Below, in pieces: positions 1 to 10,841 of a stretch of DNA of 64,000 bases. The notes beneath the pieces were generated by a model. The model did not search any database and had not been told where the DNA came from. It was given only the letters and a program-made list of their open reading frames with translations. The position numbers and the translations under genes were made by a program. This DNA is from Lentinus brumalis (lineage: Eukaryota; Basidiomycota; Agaricomycetes; Polyporales; Polyporaceae), in NCBI GenBank assembly GCA_001792895.1, contig MARA01000003.1:2046001-2110000 (forward strand), in the 5' to 3' direction. How positions within the stretch are numbered: position 1 is the stretch's first letter; each line of letters starts with the position of its first letter.

Positions 1-23
1 GCACGCGCAGCTCGATGGGATTG

Positions 24-388
24 CTACAGGTATACACCGACCGAGCAGAAGAGGGCTACGACGCCGAAGCCGCCCAGGAGGCTTGCTGTGGACGCGACGG
101 CGAGCTCGCGGACTGGAATCTTCTCTTTGGGAAGTCTGTGGGCGCGAAGGGCGGGTCAGGGACTCTGTGCTGCGCATTAACGAGAGCCAATGGACACGTA
201 CGTGGAGGCGTAGAATGCGAGAACGAAGGTGGCAGCGAGGAGAAGGAATGCGAGATAGGGCAGGAGTGCGACGGGGATGATGGGTGCGAAGGCGGGCGTG
301 GCCTTGTGCAGTGTCTGTTGGAGAGGATTAGTTACGACAACAGCGGCTGGGGAGAGGAGCGTGCCTGTATGGATTGATAGTCTGCCAT
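24..388 (-). CDS. OST5: Oligosaccharyltransferase subunit Ost5 / TMEM258 family
   Basis: Small membrane subunit of the ER oligosaccharyltransferase, which N-glycosylates nascent secretory proteins. I assemble three exons (365-388, 202-314, 24-135) into an 82-residue protein, the usual family size of about 80. Two hydrophobic segments are visible, about residues 20-43 and 57-82, joined by a short charged loop (TLPKEKIPVRE). The C-terminus ends in GVYL, close to the GVYV/GIYV ending I remember for this family. Intron 2 (136-201) is GT-AG. Intron 1 (315-364) has a GC donor after CAG and an ordinary AG acceptor; it joins MADYQSIQ to TLHKATP. The exon phases agree throughout. The start at 388 is chosen because it gives the family length. 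The gene is divergent from YOP1, leaving about 260 bp for both promoters. The assignment rests on topology, length and remembered family sequence. Confidence 0.85.
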
Positions 389-649
389 GACGGAATTGAA
401 GGAGTAAGTACGGGATACAAGCAGGGCGGCGAGAGGAGCTCAGCCAGCGATTGACGTACGCGTGGCACCTCCAAACACGCGTCATCAAAGCCCATATCAA
501 CCCGCCTCGCCCCTCCCTCTCTTCATCTCTCACCACGACTCTCTCCCCCTCCATCGTCACGCTCCTCAACGACCAACGCAACGACCAAGGTGCGTCTTCC
601 TCCGTGCTCCCTGCGCCCAACGACGCCCAACGCGCCCGCCATCCGCCAG
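389..649. promoter_or_regulatory. Shared divergent promoter region OST5/YOP1
   Basis: The 261 bp between two divergent starts. The part at 491-560 is pyrimidine-rich on the + strand, as is common upstream of fungal housekeeping genes. I see no clear TATA box. Confidence 0.45.
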
Positions 650-1370
650 ATGTCTGCTACCCAAAAAGTCCAGCAACACCCCGCCTTCATCCAGGCTCAG
701 GATAAGGCAAACTACTACGTGAACCAGCTCGACAAGGAGGTATGTCGCTCACTGATTCTCGTCGCTGCTCGCGCGCACTCGCCGCAGTCGCCAACATTTG
801 CTAATCACACGACTGCGACCGCCAGCTCTCCAAGTACCCCATCCTGAACACCTTCGAGCAGCGCACGCAGGTGCCCAAGAGTTACGCCTTCCTCGGCGCC
901 GTCGTCCTCCTCGCCATCCTCCACAGCGTCAACGCCTTCGCGCAACCCGTGTCCAACCTCGTCGGCTGGGCGCTCCCCGCCTTCCTCTCCGTCAAGGCCC
1001 TCGAGTCTCCGAGTCACGCCGACGACATCCAGTGGCTTACCTACTGGGTCGTCTTCGGCTTCTTCAACTTCCTCGAGTCCTTCGCCCTCCGCATCGTCCT
1101 CTACTACTTCCCCTGGTACTTCGCCTTCAAGAGCGTCTTCATCCTCTGGCTCCAGCTCCCCCAGTTCCGCGTGAGTACCCGGCGCCTCATCTTGCGTCAT
1201 GATCCCGTTCTGACCCTCGCCTCGTGCCATGTGATTAGGGCGCACAATCGCTCTACGGCACCGTCGTGCGCCCCGTCTTTGCCAACCTCAACGGCAAGAG
1301 CACCTTCCCAACGCAGTCCGAGCCCACCGTCGCTGATGGCCTCCGCGAGCGCGTTGCCGTCGCGGAGTAA
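650..1370 (+). CDS. YOP1: Yop1/REEP (TB2/DP1/HVA22) ER-shaping protein
   Basis: Membrane-curvature protein that works with reticulons to form and stabilise tubular ER. Three exons (650-739, 826-1170, 1239-1370) give 188 residues, the normal length for Yop1. The TB2/DP1/HVA22 region shows two long hydrophobic hairpins, about residues 50-90 and 103-143, with the aromatic-rich signature LRIVLYYFPWYFAFKSVF. The N-terminus is short and hydrophilic and the C-terminal tail polar. The introns are 86 and 68 bp, with donors GTATGT and GTGAGT. The start ATG precedes SATQKVQQHP and is the first one that leads in frame into the family domain. The downstream neighbour GH76 is convergent. The identification is strong. 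Confidence 0.93.
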
Positions 1371-2110
1371 GCACCGCGCGCATGGCGTGATTTTAGACTT
1401 CGCGGCGCTCGCGCCTCCTTCACCGGCGGACCGGGCAAGGCGACTTCCCCCAACATCTCTTTCCCTGCTTTCACATCGCCTGGCACGAATGTTTCGTATA
1501 TCATAGTCTCACTGTTTGTACGAGGGTTTGGTTGCTAGCGAAGAACTTTTTCAAGTGTCGATATTTCTAACCCCCACCTGTTGTCGATGAACTACATCGT
1601 TGCCTACCTTATGACCTTGCGTTCTCACTGTATCTCGAATGCGAATGAGAGGTGTGAGCTGTTCAGACTGTATGCTTCGAGGCGAGACTGCAAGTGATGT
1701 CAACAGTTGCCGGGAGGTGGGCCGCGAGTGTTCCAGGTCGTGTGAGACTTAAACATGTCGTGGCGGGGTCATATTGCAAGAATGGCGAAGTCTCAGGGAT
1801 TATAGCGTTTGTCGTACGCACGTCAGGCTGCAGGGCCTCGCCTTCATCGGACTTAAGGAGGGGAGGGACTGAGCTCGTCGTATCGAGGTCAGTATATGAA
1901 GGCAAAGAGTGGGTCTGTCTAACCAGCGCAAAGCTCACACTGGGAGGCATAGGTTGGATGGATGCTTGAGTATTCTTCGAGCACTCAAACTTGCTGCAAG
2001 TTTCAGATGATATCTCCAATCCAATCCAATCCAATCCAATAAATACACACACGCAAGGAAGCACGCATCCCGCGGACGCGCATGGGTATAAGGCCGACCC
2101 GACATCCCCC
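1371..2110. other. Convergent intergenic region YOP1/GH76
   Basis: This 740 bp stretch holds both 3' untranslated regions. The only structure I see is a pentanucleotide repeat at 2016-2040. Open frames across it are short and resemble nothing I know. Confidence 0.5.
2016..2040. repeat. (CCAAT)5 microsatellite
   Basis: Five perfect copies of CCAAT in tandem, followed by AAATACACACAC. It lies between two convergent gene ends, so a CCAAT-box promoter role is unlikely. A length-variable microsatellite is the simplest reading. Confidence 0.85.
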
Positions 2111-3805
2111 TCAAGTCGTAGAGGTGATAGCAGAGACGAGGTTGTCGAGGGCGGCAGCCTGGCCCCAGCCGGTGTAGCCCTGCGGCGGGCCCGCCCAGCT
2201 GGACGAGTAGGTCGAGCCGTTGGCGGCGAGCTCGAGGATCGCGTTGTACTATGATAGTCCACGGGAGCGTCAGTCAGCCAACTAGGACTCGGAGTGCGGG
2301 AAAGAGGCCACACGACACGCACCTGCACGACGAGGTAGCTGTGGATGAGCGTGCCGAGGGCGGCGTTGTTCGTGGTCATGAACACCTCGTTCAGCGCACG
2401 GACGTACGACGCTGTAGCGGGCGTTCAGCATCAGCATCAGCACGACGGGCGGGAGAGAGCGGGACAGGGGGGCGACTGACACTTGAAGTAGACACCGTCG
2501 TTCTGGGAGTTGGGCGAGGCACCCTCGGTGATCACGCCGTTGCTGCCCTGCCACGGGCCGTTCTTCATCGCCGCGGCCGCGACCTGGATCATCCTACCCC
2601 ACGACGATGAGTCCTGCAGAACTATGGCACCGATCGACACCCAAAGAAAACGCTCACTTGGTCGTCCAGCTGGAGTCCCCGGTGACGGACGCGAGCACGT
2701 TCGTGCCCTCGATGTACTTGCCGCTGTTGTACGTGAAGAGCCAGTTGGCGGCCGAGCGCGAGCAGTCCTTGGCGTGGATCGTGTCGAGCACGATGTTGTT
2801 CGCGTTCGTGTTCGCGTTCCGGATCCAGTTCGACGCCGCGATCGCCGCGTTCGTGTACTGGCTCTGCCCCGTCTCCTTCGCCAGGTACGCGGAGAGCGTC
2901 AGGAACAGTCTGTCTCCCCGCATCAGCACACTGGGGTGGTTGGGCAAAGAGCGTGAGCGACAGAGACGAACCCAGTGGTCACGGAGTTCATGTTGTCGTC
3001 GTCGGTCGTCGGCCGCCAGAAGACGGCACCCGCATTAGTGACGCCGTTGCAGCTTCCCTTGATGGCATAGTTCTTCACGGGCGTGCTGCCCGAGGACGCC
3101 TGCCCGCTCGTAACCTGGCTGCAGGGTATGTGAGCACTATCTCGCTCGGAGACAGTCAACGCGGCGACTCACTAAGGCGAAACCGCGCTCCAGGTATCAA
3201 TGGCATGCTGCAGGAGGTTCCTGTCGCCGTACGCGCGATACGCGTAGTATGATGCGGTTCCCCACCACCTACGCAGACCCAGACATGATCAGCTACAGAC
3301 CCATCGTGGGCCACGTGCACGCCCAACACTCACAACGCATCGTCATTGTACCCAAACTGCGCAGAAGCGAACGCACATCAACACCGTCAGATCACCGTTG
3401 CGGAAGGCAGCCGATATGCGCTCACCTGGTCAAAGTGGGCGTACTCGCTGAACACCTTGTTGAGCCCGTTGGTGACGGTCGCCTTGTACGTCGTCGTCTT
3501 CACAAAGTGGTCGTAGTTGGACAGCGCAGAGTACACCGTCGCGGCGGAGCCCCAGTAGCCCACGTCCTGGAACTCGCCGTTCGACGTCGTCTTGGGCGCG
3601 ATGACGTCAATCGCAGCCTTCGCCTTCGCCTGCCGGTCCGCAAGAGAGTACTTGTTGCTGAATTCCTGGCAGCACAGAGTGTCAATTCACGTTCACGCAA
3701 TGGGCAGCGGACGGTGGAACATACACGCCATGTGGTGGGAACGCCGAGATCCTGGGCGCAGACGAGGGTAGAAAGCGTGAACACGGTCAGCACGCGGAAC
3801 ATCAT
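2111..3805 (-). CDS. Secreted GH76-type alpha-1,6-mannanase-like glycosidase
   Basis: Predicted secreted glycoside hydrolase of family 76, whose members act on alpha-1,6-mannose backbones of fungal wall mannan. Nine exons with consistent phases (3725-3805, 3426-3665, 3334-3356, 3173-3268, 2972-3118, 2658-2909, 2481-2593, 2323-2411, 2111-2248) give 392 residues. Residues 1-17 are a signal peptide ending before QDLGVP. The Asp-Asp pair expected at the GH76 active site is seen at D112-D113 (FGYNDDALWW). Later conserved-looking blocks are FWRPTTDDDNMNSVTTG, DCSRSAANWLFTYNSGK and GVITEGASPNSQNDG. One exon is only 23 nt long. A TATA box lies about 100 bp upstream. Substrate specificity cannot be read from sequence, and intron-rich basidiomycete members are largely uncharacterised. 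Confidence 0.85.
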
Positions 3806-3900
3806 CCTGCACTAGCAAGCAGACGACAGCGGGTGCAGAGGTGAAGGCCGGGGTGACGGTTTGACAATGATGAGACGTCTCGGGCCCGCACGCACGCACT

Positions 3901-3910
3901 GCATATATAC
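3901..3910 (-). promoter_or_regulatory. TATA box of the GH76 gene
   Basis: GTATATATGC on the minus strand, 96-105 bp upstream of the GH76 start codon. The distance and orientation suit a core promoter TATA element; this is inference from sequence alone. Confidence 0.6.
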
Positions 3911-6128
3911 CCCGGCCCCAGCTGGGCAACGGCGACCGCATGAGACACTGCGCAGGACGCCATGCAGTGCCAGCAGCCTCGGGCAGTCTGTTCTCCAGTC
4001 TCGACAGGCGCAACGGCGACGGCCATGAGGTCAGAGCCATGAGGACGAGCTGATCGCGGTCTATTGCGAAGGACGCCTGACCAGGCTACAGGCTGATGTG
4101 ACCGCGTCTTCTTTTCTACGGTCTACCTGGTGACCAGCACCTGGCGACCCTCTGGGAGCCCCGAGTGCTCTGACTCCGATGGGTGCAGGTTGAGTTGGCC
4201 TCAAACCTCTTCAGGCGTATGCACTGTGGTGAAGGAGGGTGTGACGCTGCCTTTGGCGTGCCGGTTAACGCTCCCAGGCGGAGGGAGAGGAGGTTTCACC
4301 TTGCGCGCTGCTTACTCATCGAGCCCGCCTTCCCGATGGTCGCGCACGCTCGAGCACATCTTGAGCACATCACCGGGACCTTGTCATATGTGTCGTAGCT
4401 GTAGGCAGCAGTCATGGATGTTCAATGGATGCTACAGACTGGACATGAGGTAACCAAACGCCAGTAAGTGGGGCAGTGCTGGCGCTACGCAAGAGTTTCA
4501 GGTTCACAACTCGAACGTTCAAAGCGTTCACAAGCGGGGCCAGCCGGTCACTGTATGGCACTGTATGGCCGGCCTCTGAGTAGAGGACTATAACGGACTT
4601 CGCGACGCTCGCTGATGGGTACATCGCATGGGTGAGCAGTATATAGGGAACGATACGCTGGCTCTTGACACGGCGTGTCGTGTGCTCGCAATGCAGCCGA
4701 CCATGGCATGTGAGTGCGTGTGCTACGCTTGAAGGAGCATACATAGGTTTGGGCTCGCTCGCAGCCAGATTTCGCTCAGACAAGCGGGTACGCTTGGTGA
4801 ATTGTTGGTAAGTGTGCAGGTCCTCCTCGATGCATGTAGCGTCAGCATCCGTCCGTCATGTCTGTGAAAGCCTGTCCATTCATGCTTCATGATTCGATCG
4901 CCCAGGGAATATACCGGCTGTGTTGGCCTGACATCGCTCAACGGGTCACTGCCACAATCGGGCTCGGAATGGAGGTGGATAGAAAGAGCCTGGAGAATCT
5001 CGCGCGCACACGATGGGTCAAGTCCGCGATGATGATCCCAGACTACGTAGTTGAGATCTCGAACCGGTGCGCCACATAAGTAGCTGTAGAGCCTGAAGAT
5101 GGTTTCGGGATGTGAGGAATTTATACGACGAGGGAAGAAGGTCGGAACGTTACATATGTACCGTCAATGGCGTCAGGCACGGACGGCGGTTAACCTCGGT
5201 AAACGCGCGTACATGGGTATCGTTGGCAGGGGATCGGACAGCTGCGTCGGGTCGGGTCCGGAGTCGGGGGTCGGGGGTCGGGACTGTGAACTGGGCCGGA
5301 TACCCGGATGACCAGAGGGCGACACTAAAAGGTGACCGTAGCAAACCTCCGAATGTACGGACGTGCAGTGTGCACATACTAGGTGCCCCAGCAGAAGCCA
5401 CTGCAAATGTCGACAGAGCGCGAAAATTATTCGCAGGCCTCGGACGGAGCTTGCGAGGATGAAGATGGGCGGCGGAGCAGGGCGGTGAGGTTTTCTGGGG
5501 CGTCGGGAATTACGCTCATTTTATCAAGTAGAAAACGAGGCGAGTGGCTGGAATTGGACTAGTGAGCAAGCGTAGATACGAATGAAGGGTGGCTATCAGA
5601 CGCGACTGGCCTCGAGCGTCGGATGCCGTATTCTCTGGCGCTGTCATTGCTGTTGCTGCGTCGCACAGCGAGCAGAGGGGGCGGTTGTGGCTCGCTGCAA
5701 TTATGAGCGACAGGTTGGGTGCCTGGAGGGGGCGGCGGCGGAGAGCTAGCCTGGTGATCAGAGACAGCGGTTAGAGCCTGAGAGGGTACGGGATGGGAAG
5801 CGCCCGAGCATCTTGGCCATGGCGCTGATCGCAATCTCTGATACTTGTCCCCAGGGCCTCACAGTCCGTATTTCAATGCACCTCTCCGTCGTCCCCGCTC
5901 CCCCGCTCCCTCTCCCGCCCTTCGCCAGCCAACACTGCGCGTGTCGTCCGCACTCGCGCGACTAGCCTGTGTCCTCCTCCTCCCCCTTCTCCTTCTCCTT
6001 CCCGTCCCCACGCTTCCCCTCATTTGTTACGACTTTCCTGCCGCCGCATACGAGAACCCCCGCGCAAGTGACACTCTCCGGAGACGGACACAAGGGCCTC
6101 ACGTACCCCCGCACCCGAGTGAGTGATC
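3911..6128. other. Gene-poor interval between GH76 and the UNC93-like gene
   Basis: About 2.2 kb with divergent genes at its edges. Open frames of 60-150 codons occur on both strands, but they overlap, show no family resemblance and no convincing splice pattern. A G-run cluster sits at 5249-5282. From about 5880 to 6020 the + strand is C/T-rich, a plausible 5' leader of the downstream gene. Confidence 0.45.
5249..5282 (+). other. G-quadruplex-forming motif
   Basis: Five runs of three to five G (5249-5251, 5254-5256, 5266-5270, 5273-5277, 5280-5282), most separated by TC. The loops are 2-9 nt. This meets the usual four-run quadruplex pattern with one run to spare. Confidence 0.6.
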
Positions 6129-8868
6129 ATGTCCGACAGCCAGCGCCACCCCTACTCCGGGCACGCACCCCACGACCCGTACTCGCACTCCTCGCGCGCA
6201 CACCCCCTCGTCCAGCAGATCATGGGCCGCCACGACAAGGAGAACGAGCTCTACATGATGTCCACCTCTGGCCGATCCCACACCTCCTCCGACGGCGACG
6301 GTGCGAGCGCGATACAGTCGGTGGAGATCCACCAGCAGTACCGGGGCTTCAAGGCGGTCTACTACAACCCCGTCATCCAAGTCGTCTTCCTTGGTTTCGT
6401 CTGCTTCATGGGCCCTGGTCTTTTCAACGCACTTAATGGCTTGGGTGGAGGCGGTATGCTCGATGCCACGACCAGCGCGAACGCCAACTCCGCGCTCTAC
6501 GCGACGTTTGCGGTCGCGGCATTCTTTGCCGGGTGAGTCCATTTCGCTGTGCAAACGTCCGGGACTCGCACGCTGGTGTCGTATGTGCGACTGCAGTGCA
6601 AAGATGGCCGGCATCCTCACGTAACTCTGCGGGACATCGCACGATGGGAGCTAGGGCATGAACGTGATGAGCGCGCCCTAGCCTGCCTGCCCCAGATTGT
6701 GTCTCTGCACGGTTTGATGTCCACCGAGCCCAACGTCTGCGGTTATACTGTGCTGTGCTGTTCGTGCAGCACAATGGGAGGCCTGCGCATGACCCCGACG
6801 ATGGCGCGCGTCTCGCCGTGATTGCGATAGAGTTTGGACATTGACTGACAGACCTCCCCAGATCGATCAACAACGTCCTGGGCTCGCGACTGACGCTGCT
6901 CCTCGGGACCACTGGCTATGCGCTCTACATTGGCTCGTACCTGTGCGTATTATCAGGCAACTTAGCCACAGCGCACTCCGCTCACATACTCTTAGGGCGT
7001 ACAACATCCACCCCAATATGGGTCCATTCGTTATCGCAGCAGGCGCATACCTGGGCATCAGCGCCGGTCTGCTGTGGACCGCGCAGGGCGCCTTGATGCT
7101 TGCCTACCCAACAGAGGACCAGAAAGGGAAGTTCATTGGTATCTTCTGGTCCATCTTCAACCTTGGTGGCGTCGTCGGCGCTGCTGTCTCTTTGGGGAAC
7201 AACTTTGATAACACTGTTCGTCTTCCTCTCCCGTCACCTGTCTCTCCAGCCCGAGCTGACCGCTTTCTCGACCTTCCAGTCGAATGAGGGTGAGTTCAGC
7301 CCCTGTCGCGGCTTCTGCTACGTATGGGCATCCCTTACTGACGTCTTCGGACCCGTCTCTCCCAGTCACTAATGGCACATACGTACGTTCTCTGCCTTCC
7401 ACCGCCGAGGCGTGGCTCTGACGCGTAGTCTCACGTCAGATTGGTTTCGTTGTTCTCACCGGCATTGGCGTCCTTATTCCCCTTCTCATGGCCAATCCTC
7501 TCAAGATGATTCGGACGGATGGTACCCGCGTCGTCACCCCACGTCACCCTTCTTGGAGAAGTGAATTCTACGGCCTCTGGATCACCCTCCGCAGGGACCC
7601 CTGGATCTGCTTCCTCTTCCCGATGTTTTTTACCAGTAATTGGTTCTACACCTGGCGTAAGTCGTATAAGATTCTCGAGCCTCGTCACGACCGCTGAAAC
7701 GACTCGCAGAATTCAACGACTACAACGGCGCGCTCTTCACGATCCGGGCACGGGCGCTGAACAACCTCATCTACTGGCTTTCGCAGATCGTTGGCTCCGT
7801 CAGCATCGGATTTCTGCTGGACCAACGCAGTCTCACCCGCCGCTTCCGTGCCTTCACAGGATGGTGCGTGCTCCTGGTCATGGTCTTCGTCGTCCACACA
7901 TGGGCGTACTTTTACCAAAAGTGAGTGTCGTGCGTTCATAGACGACGACCCCACCGCTCAACTGCCCGGCTGCGCAGGGACTATACCCGCGACACAATCG
8001 CAGACAAGATTGACATTCACGAGCCGCCATACGTCAGCCGGCTCTGGCTCTACATCTTCTGCGGCCTCCTGGACGCCATGTGGCAGACGACTGCGTACTG
8101 GTTCATGGGTGCGATGTCAAATGACCCTGCGAAGCTAGCCAACTTTTCTGGATTCTGTGCGTGCCTTGAACTTCTCGCTCAATGCTCCGCTGACGGGCGC
8201 GGTGTTCTTTCTGGGTCCATGTGATACCTCCGTTGGTGTGGATATGGGTGCTCTTCTCTCTGATGTCACGCATGACTCGCTCCGCACCCCACCCACTCCC
8301 TTCCCGACCTCTCCCGTGCTTGTGTCTGCAGACAAGTCACTGCAGTCCGCGGGCGCCGCGGGCATATGGCGCGGGGACGCGATGAAGCTTCCGTGAGTGC
8401 TGATGATGTCCATATGATGTGGTGGTGTGCGAACGGGTCGCTGACATGGTCACTGGTGCGCTTGCGCATGTGGCCTCGCTTCTAGGTTCATGAACATCTT
8501 CATCTCGACATGGGTGCTCCTCGTCGCGGGACTGATCTTCGCGCTCCCCATGATTCACATGCGCGTCAAGGAGACGACAGAGGAGACGGACGAAACATTG
8601 TGCGTACTTCCGTCTGCAATCTTTTGGCCCTTGACCTTTCCGCTTTTGGTCATGAGAATGGCTGCTCCGTTGCGATGTTTCTCTACTTACCTCTTCCTTG
8701 GGCTCCATTCTACCTTGAGAACTTCTAGTGCTTTCCGCCTTCCTCAGCTCATCTTTCGCGTTGTCCTCGGCTATGGCGCTCGCTGACACTGTGTCTCCCT
8801 CCCACGCTAGTGCGCACATCAGCTACCGAAGAGACGAAGAGAAGTCGCAGCATGACAACCGCGCGTGA
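6129..8868 (+). CDS. UNC93-like major facilitator superfamily membrane protein
   Basis: Multi-pass membrane protein of the UNC-93-like branch of the major facilitator superfamily. Eleven exons (6129-6532, 6862-6942, 6996-7215, 7280-7289, 7366-7382, 7440-7656, 7710-7920, 7978-8156, 8332-8392, 8486-8599, 8811-8868) join with consistent phases to 523 residues. The first 75 or so residues are hydrophilic and His/Ser-rich, probably cytosolic. The membrane part starts near YYNPVIQVVFLGFVCFMGPG and contains GLLWTAQGALMLAYPTE and IFWSIFNLGGVVGAAVSLGN, typical of the family. Two consecutive exons are tiny (10 and 17 nt). The short tail is charged (SYRRDEEKSQHDNRA). The transported substrate is unknown for fungal members. 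The neighbours give no functional hint. Confidence 0.88.
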
Positions 8869-10841
8869 GCCTTCGATGCCCGCACTCTTCGTCCGCCAAG
8901 TTTCCGCCTCCTTCTCCGTCGCTGCCGCCTCTCCAGTCTCTGCTCCGCCCTGGTGCGCCTGTGTGTCGTGTATGTTCGCTGTCGGTCCCCACTCTTGTCG
9001 TGTCCCACTTGCTGTTGCTATTGTTGTAAGTCGCCACCTGCTGCCAGTACCAGAAGTCATGCGTTGCCGTCGTCCGCCGTTTCGTGTTCTTGCCATATAC
9101 CACGCGGCGTGCTTGTATCACCATTTAGGTTATAGCTGTCCTCCGCAGCATGTTGTCGTTATTTTTTTTCCTGTTAACCCGACGCAACCCCACCCGATCC
9201 CCTCCTTTCAGAACCCCTCCTCCTCCGTGTCTGACCCCGACACGACTCGCCTTCTTGGAGCCTGTAATTTTCCGCACCCTACCACCGTTTCTTTCTTGCC
9301 TTCACAGCTGCGGCCCCCTTTCTCGGTTTGCGGAACATTCCCTTCTCCATCGTTCCTCACAGTTTGCATTATTCCCGGTTTCCGGTTCGCACTTCACTGT
9401 GCAGATTTCTCTGCGTCCTGGCGGCACCGTCCCGCCCTGGCCACCTGCCAAGCTGTCGAGAGCTAGGCTCGGCGTTAGCCACATTGCACCCGCTGTCGAT
9501 GTGGCGTGGCGTTTGCCGGTTGTTGGGCATCGGAACCGGAACGCGGATTCGGAGGTGGAAGAGTTGGAAGATCTAGAGAAGTGGTCGGGACGCACCGATC
9601 TTACGAAGAAAACGAACCCCAGTGTCATGTCACGATATCTATCCATCCATCGGGTCACCGAGTGCTTGGTTTCCCCGTCCTTCTCGTCCTATTCGTGGCC
9701 GTGCGTCTTCGAACCCAGCACAGGTACATACCTTGATATCCTTGCGTGTTAACGTTGTCGATCTTTACCCGTCTATGTATGTTCCCTAGAGTACTTACGT
9801 GCCGAATAGTGACCTAGTACTGCGTAGCTTCTGTTCTACCGTCGTTTACGAGGATAATCATAAATCATAGATAGCCCTTATTTGATACATACATGCATCG
9901 CTCGTTTGAGGCGGGCTTTGTTCCCCAATCCGTCCTAGCACCGAGAAGCTGACCAGGAAGCACACATCTGACAGCGAAGCGCGAGACAAGGCGCGAGAAG
10001 TTGCAGCTCGGCTGTCAACAAGGCCCAGCTAGATATACATATGTATGCAGCGGGAGGCGAAAGGCGCATTTACATTCGACGCTAGGGACAGTCTCGCCAA
10101 CATGGTGAGCTGATGATGTTGTACTTAAGCTGGGTTAGCTAATAGTGAGCGGGAGGGTCGAGATATGAAGAGCTATGTGGGTAAGGACTTGCGCGAACGC
10201 TCCCCGACATCCACTGATACAATCTAGTCACTGTAACGGTCAGCGTGTGTGCACGCCCTGGTCGGTGGGAAGGCGAACTTGAGAGGACACGCTCTGTGTA
10301 CTAGTACACCTGACCCGGCAGTACAAGAGACAACAGGCATCCTCGATGACTCGAAGCGCAAGACAGGATACAATAAGGCGAGAGCGAGCAGTGAGGGCAC
10401 AATACCCAGAGTCCGATGAGAGAGGCCCTGGCCGGCCCAAGGGGTTAAGGAGGCGTGTGCAGACATCCGAGGTCTTTCGAGGTCCGTCTGGCCGCCGGAG
10501 GGTTAACCACAAGTTTCCATCTTACTTACCTTCGTGAGCGGCTAGGCGATGGTCCGACGGGCTTACTAGGAAAACCTACATAAGTAAGTACTAGGATCGA
10601 TTTGGAATCCGTACTTCGTACTTACGCGTACGACTGACCGCAAGTTGAAGTAGTACTACTGTAGGTTGCACACGGGCGGCATGACCTTGATGAGCTGACT
10701 AAGCCAGGCTGCTTGATTCGGTATTACTGGCGGTTTGAACTCACATCTACTTGACATCCACAGTGATCCACTGCCCTCAGACCTTGTTTGTCCATATCTC
10801 GTCGGTCGACCTTGAATCTGCCCAGGGTAGTTTGTTCTTGC
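8869..10841. other. Intergenic region without a recognisable gene
   Basis: About 2 kb. The longest open frame (9150-9752, +) is Pro/Ser/Leu-rich without recognisable motifs and is probably chance. From 10560 to 10670 the sequence is rich in short GTAC/ACTTAC-type words just upstream of VPS72, perhaps part of its promoter. I see no tRNA-like A and B boxes. Confidence 0.45.

Noticed and set aside
2016..2040. (CCAAT)5 as a CCAAT-box promoter cluster
   Set aside because: It lies between two convergent gene ends, far from any start codon.
5040..5075. GGTTCGAGATC on the minus strand as a tRNA B box
   Set aside because: The flanking T stem does not pair and no A box lies about 35-60 nt upstream.
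9150..9752. 200-codon plus-strand open frame after the UNC93-like gene
   Set aside because: Pro/Ser/Leu-rich without motifs or splice support; probably untranslated sequence.
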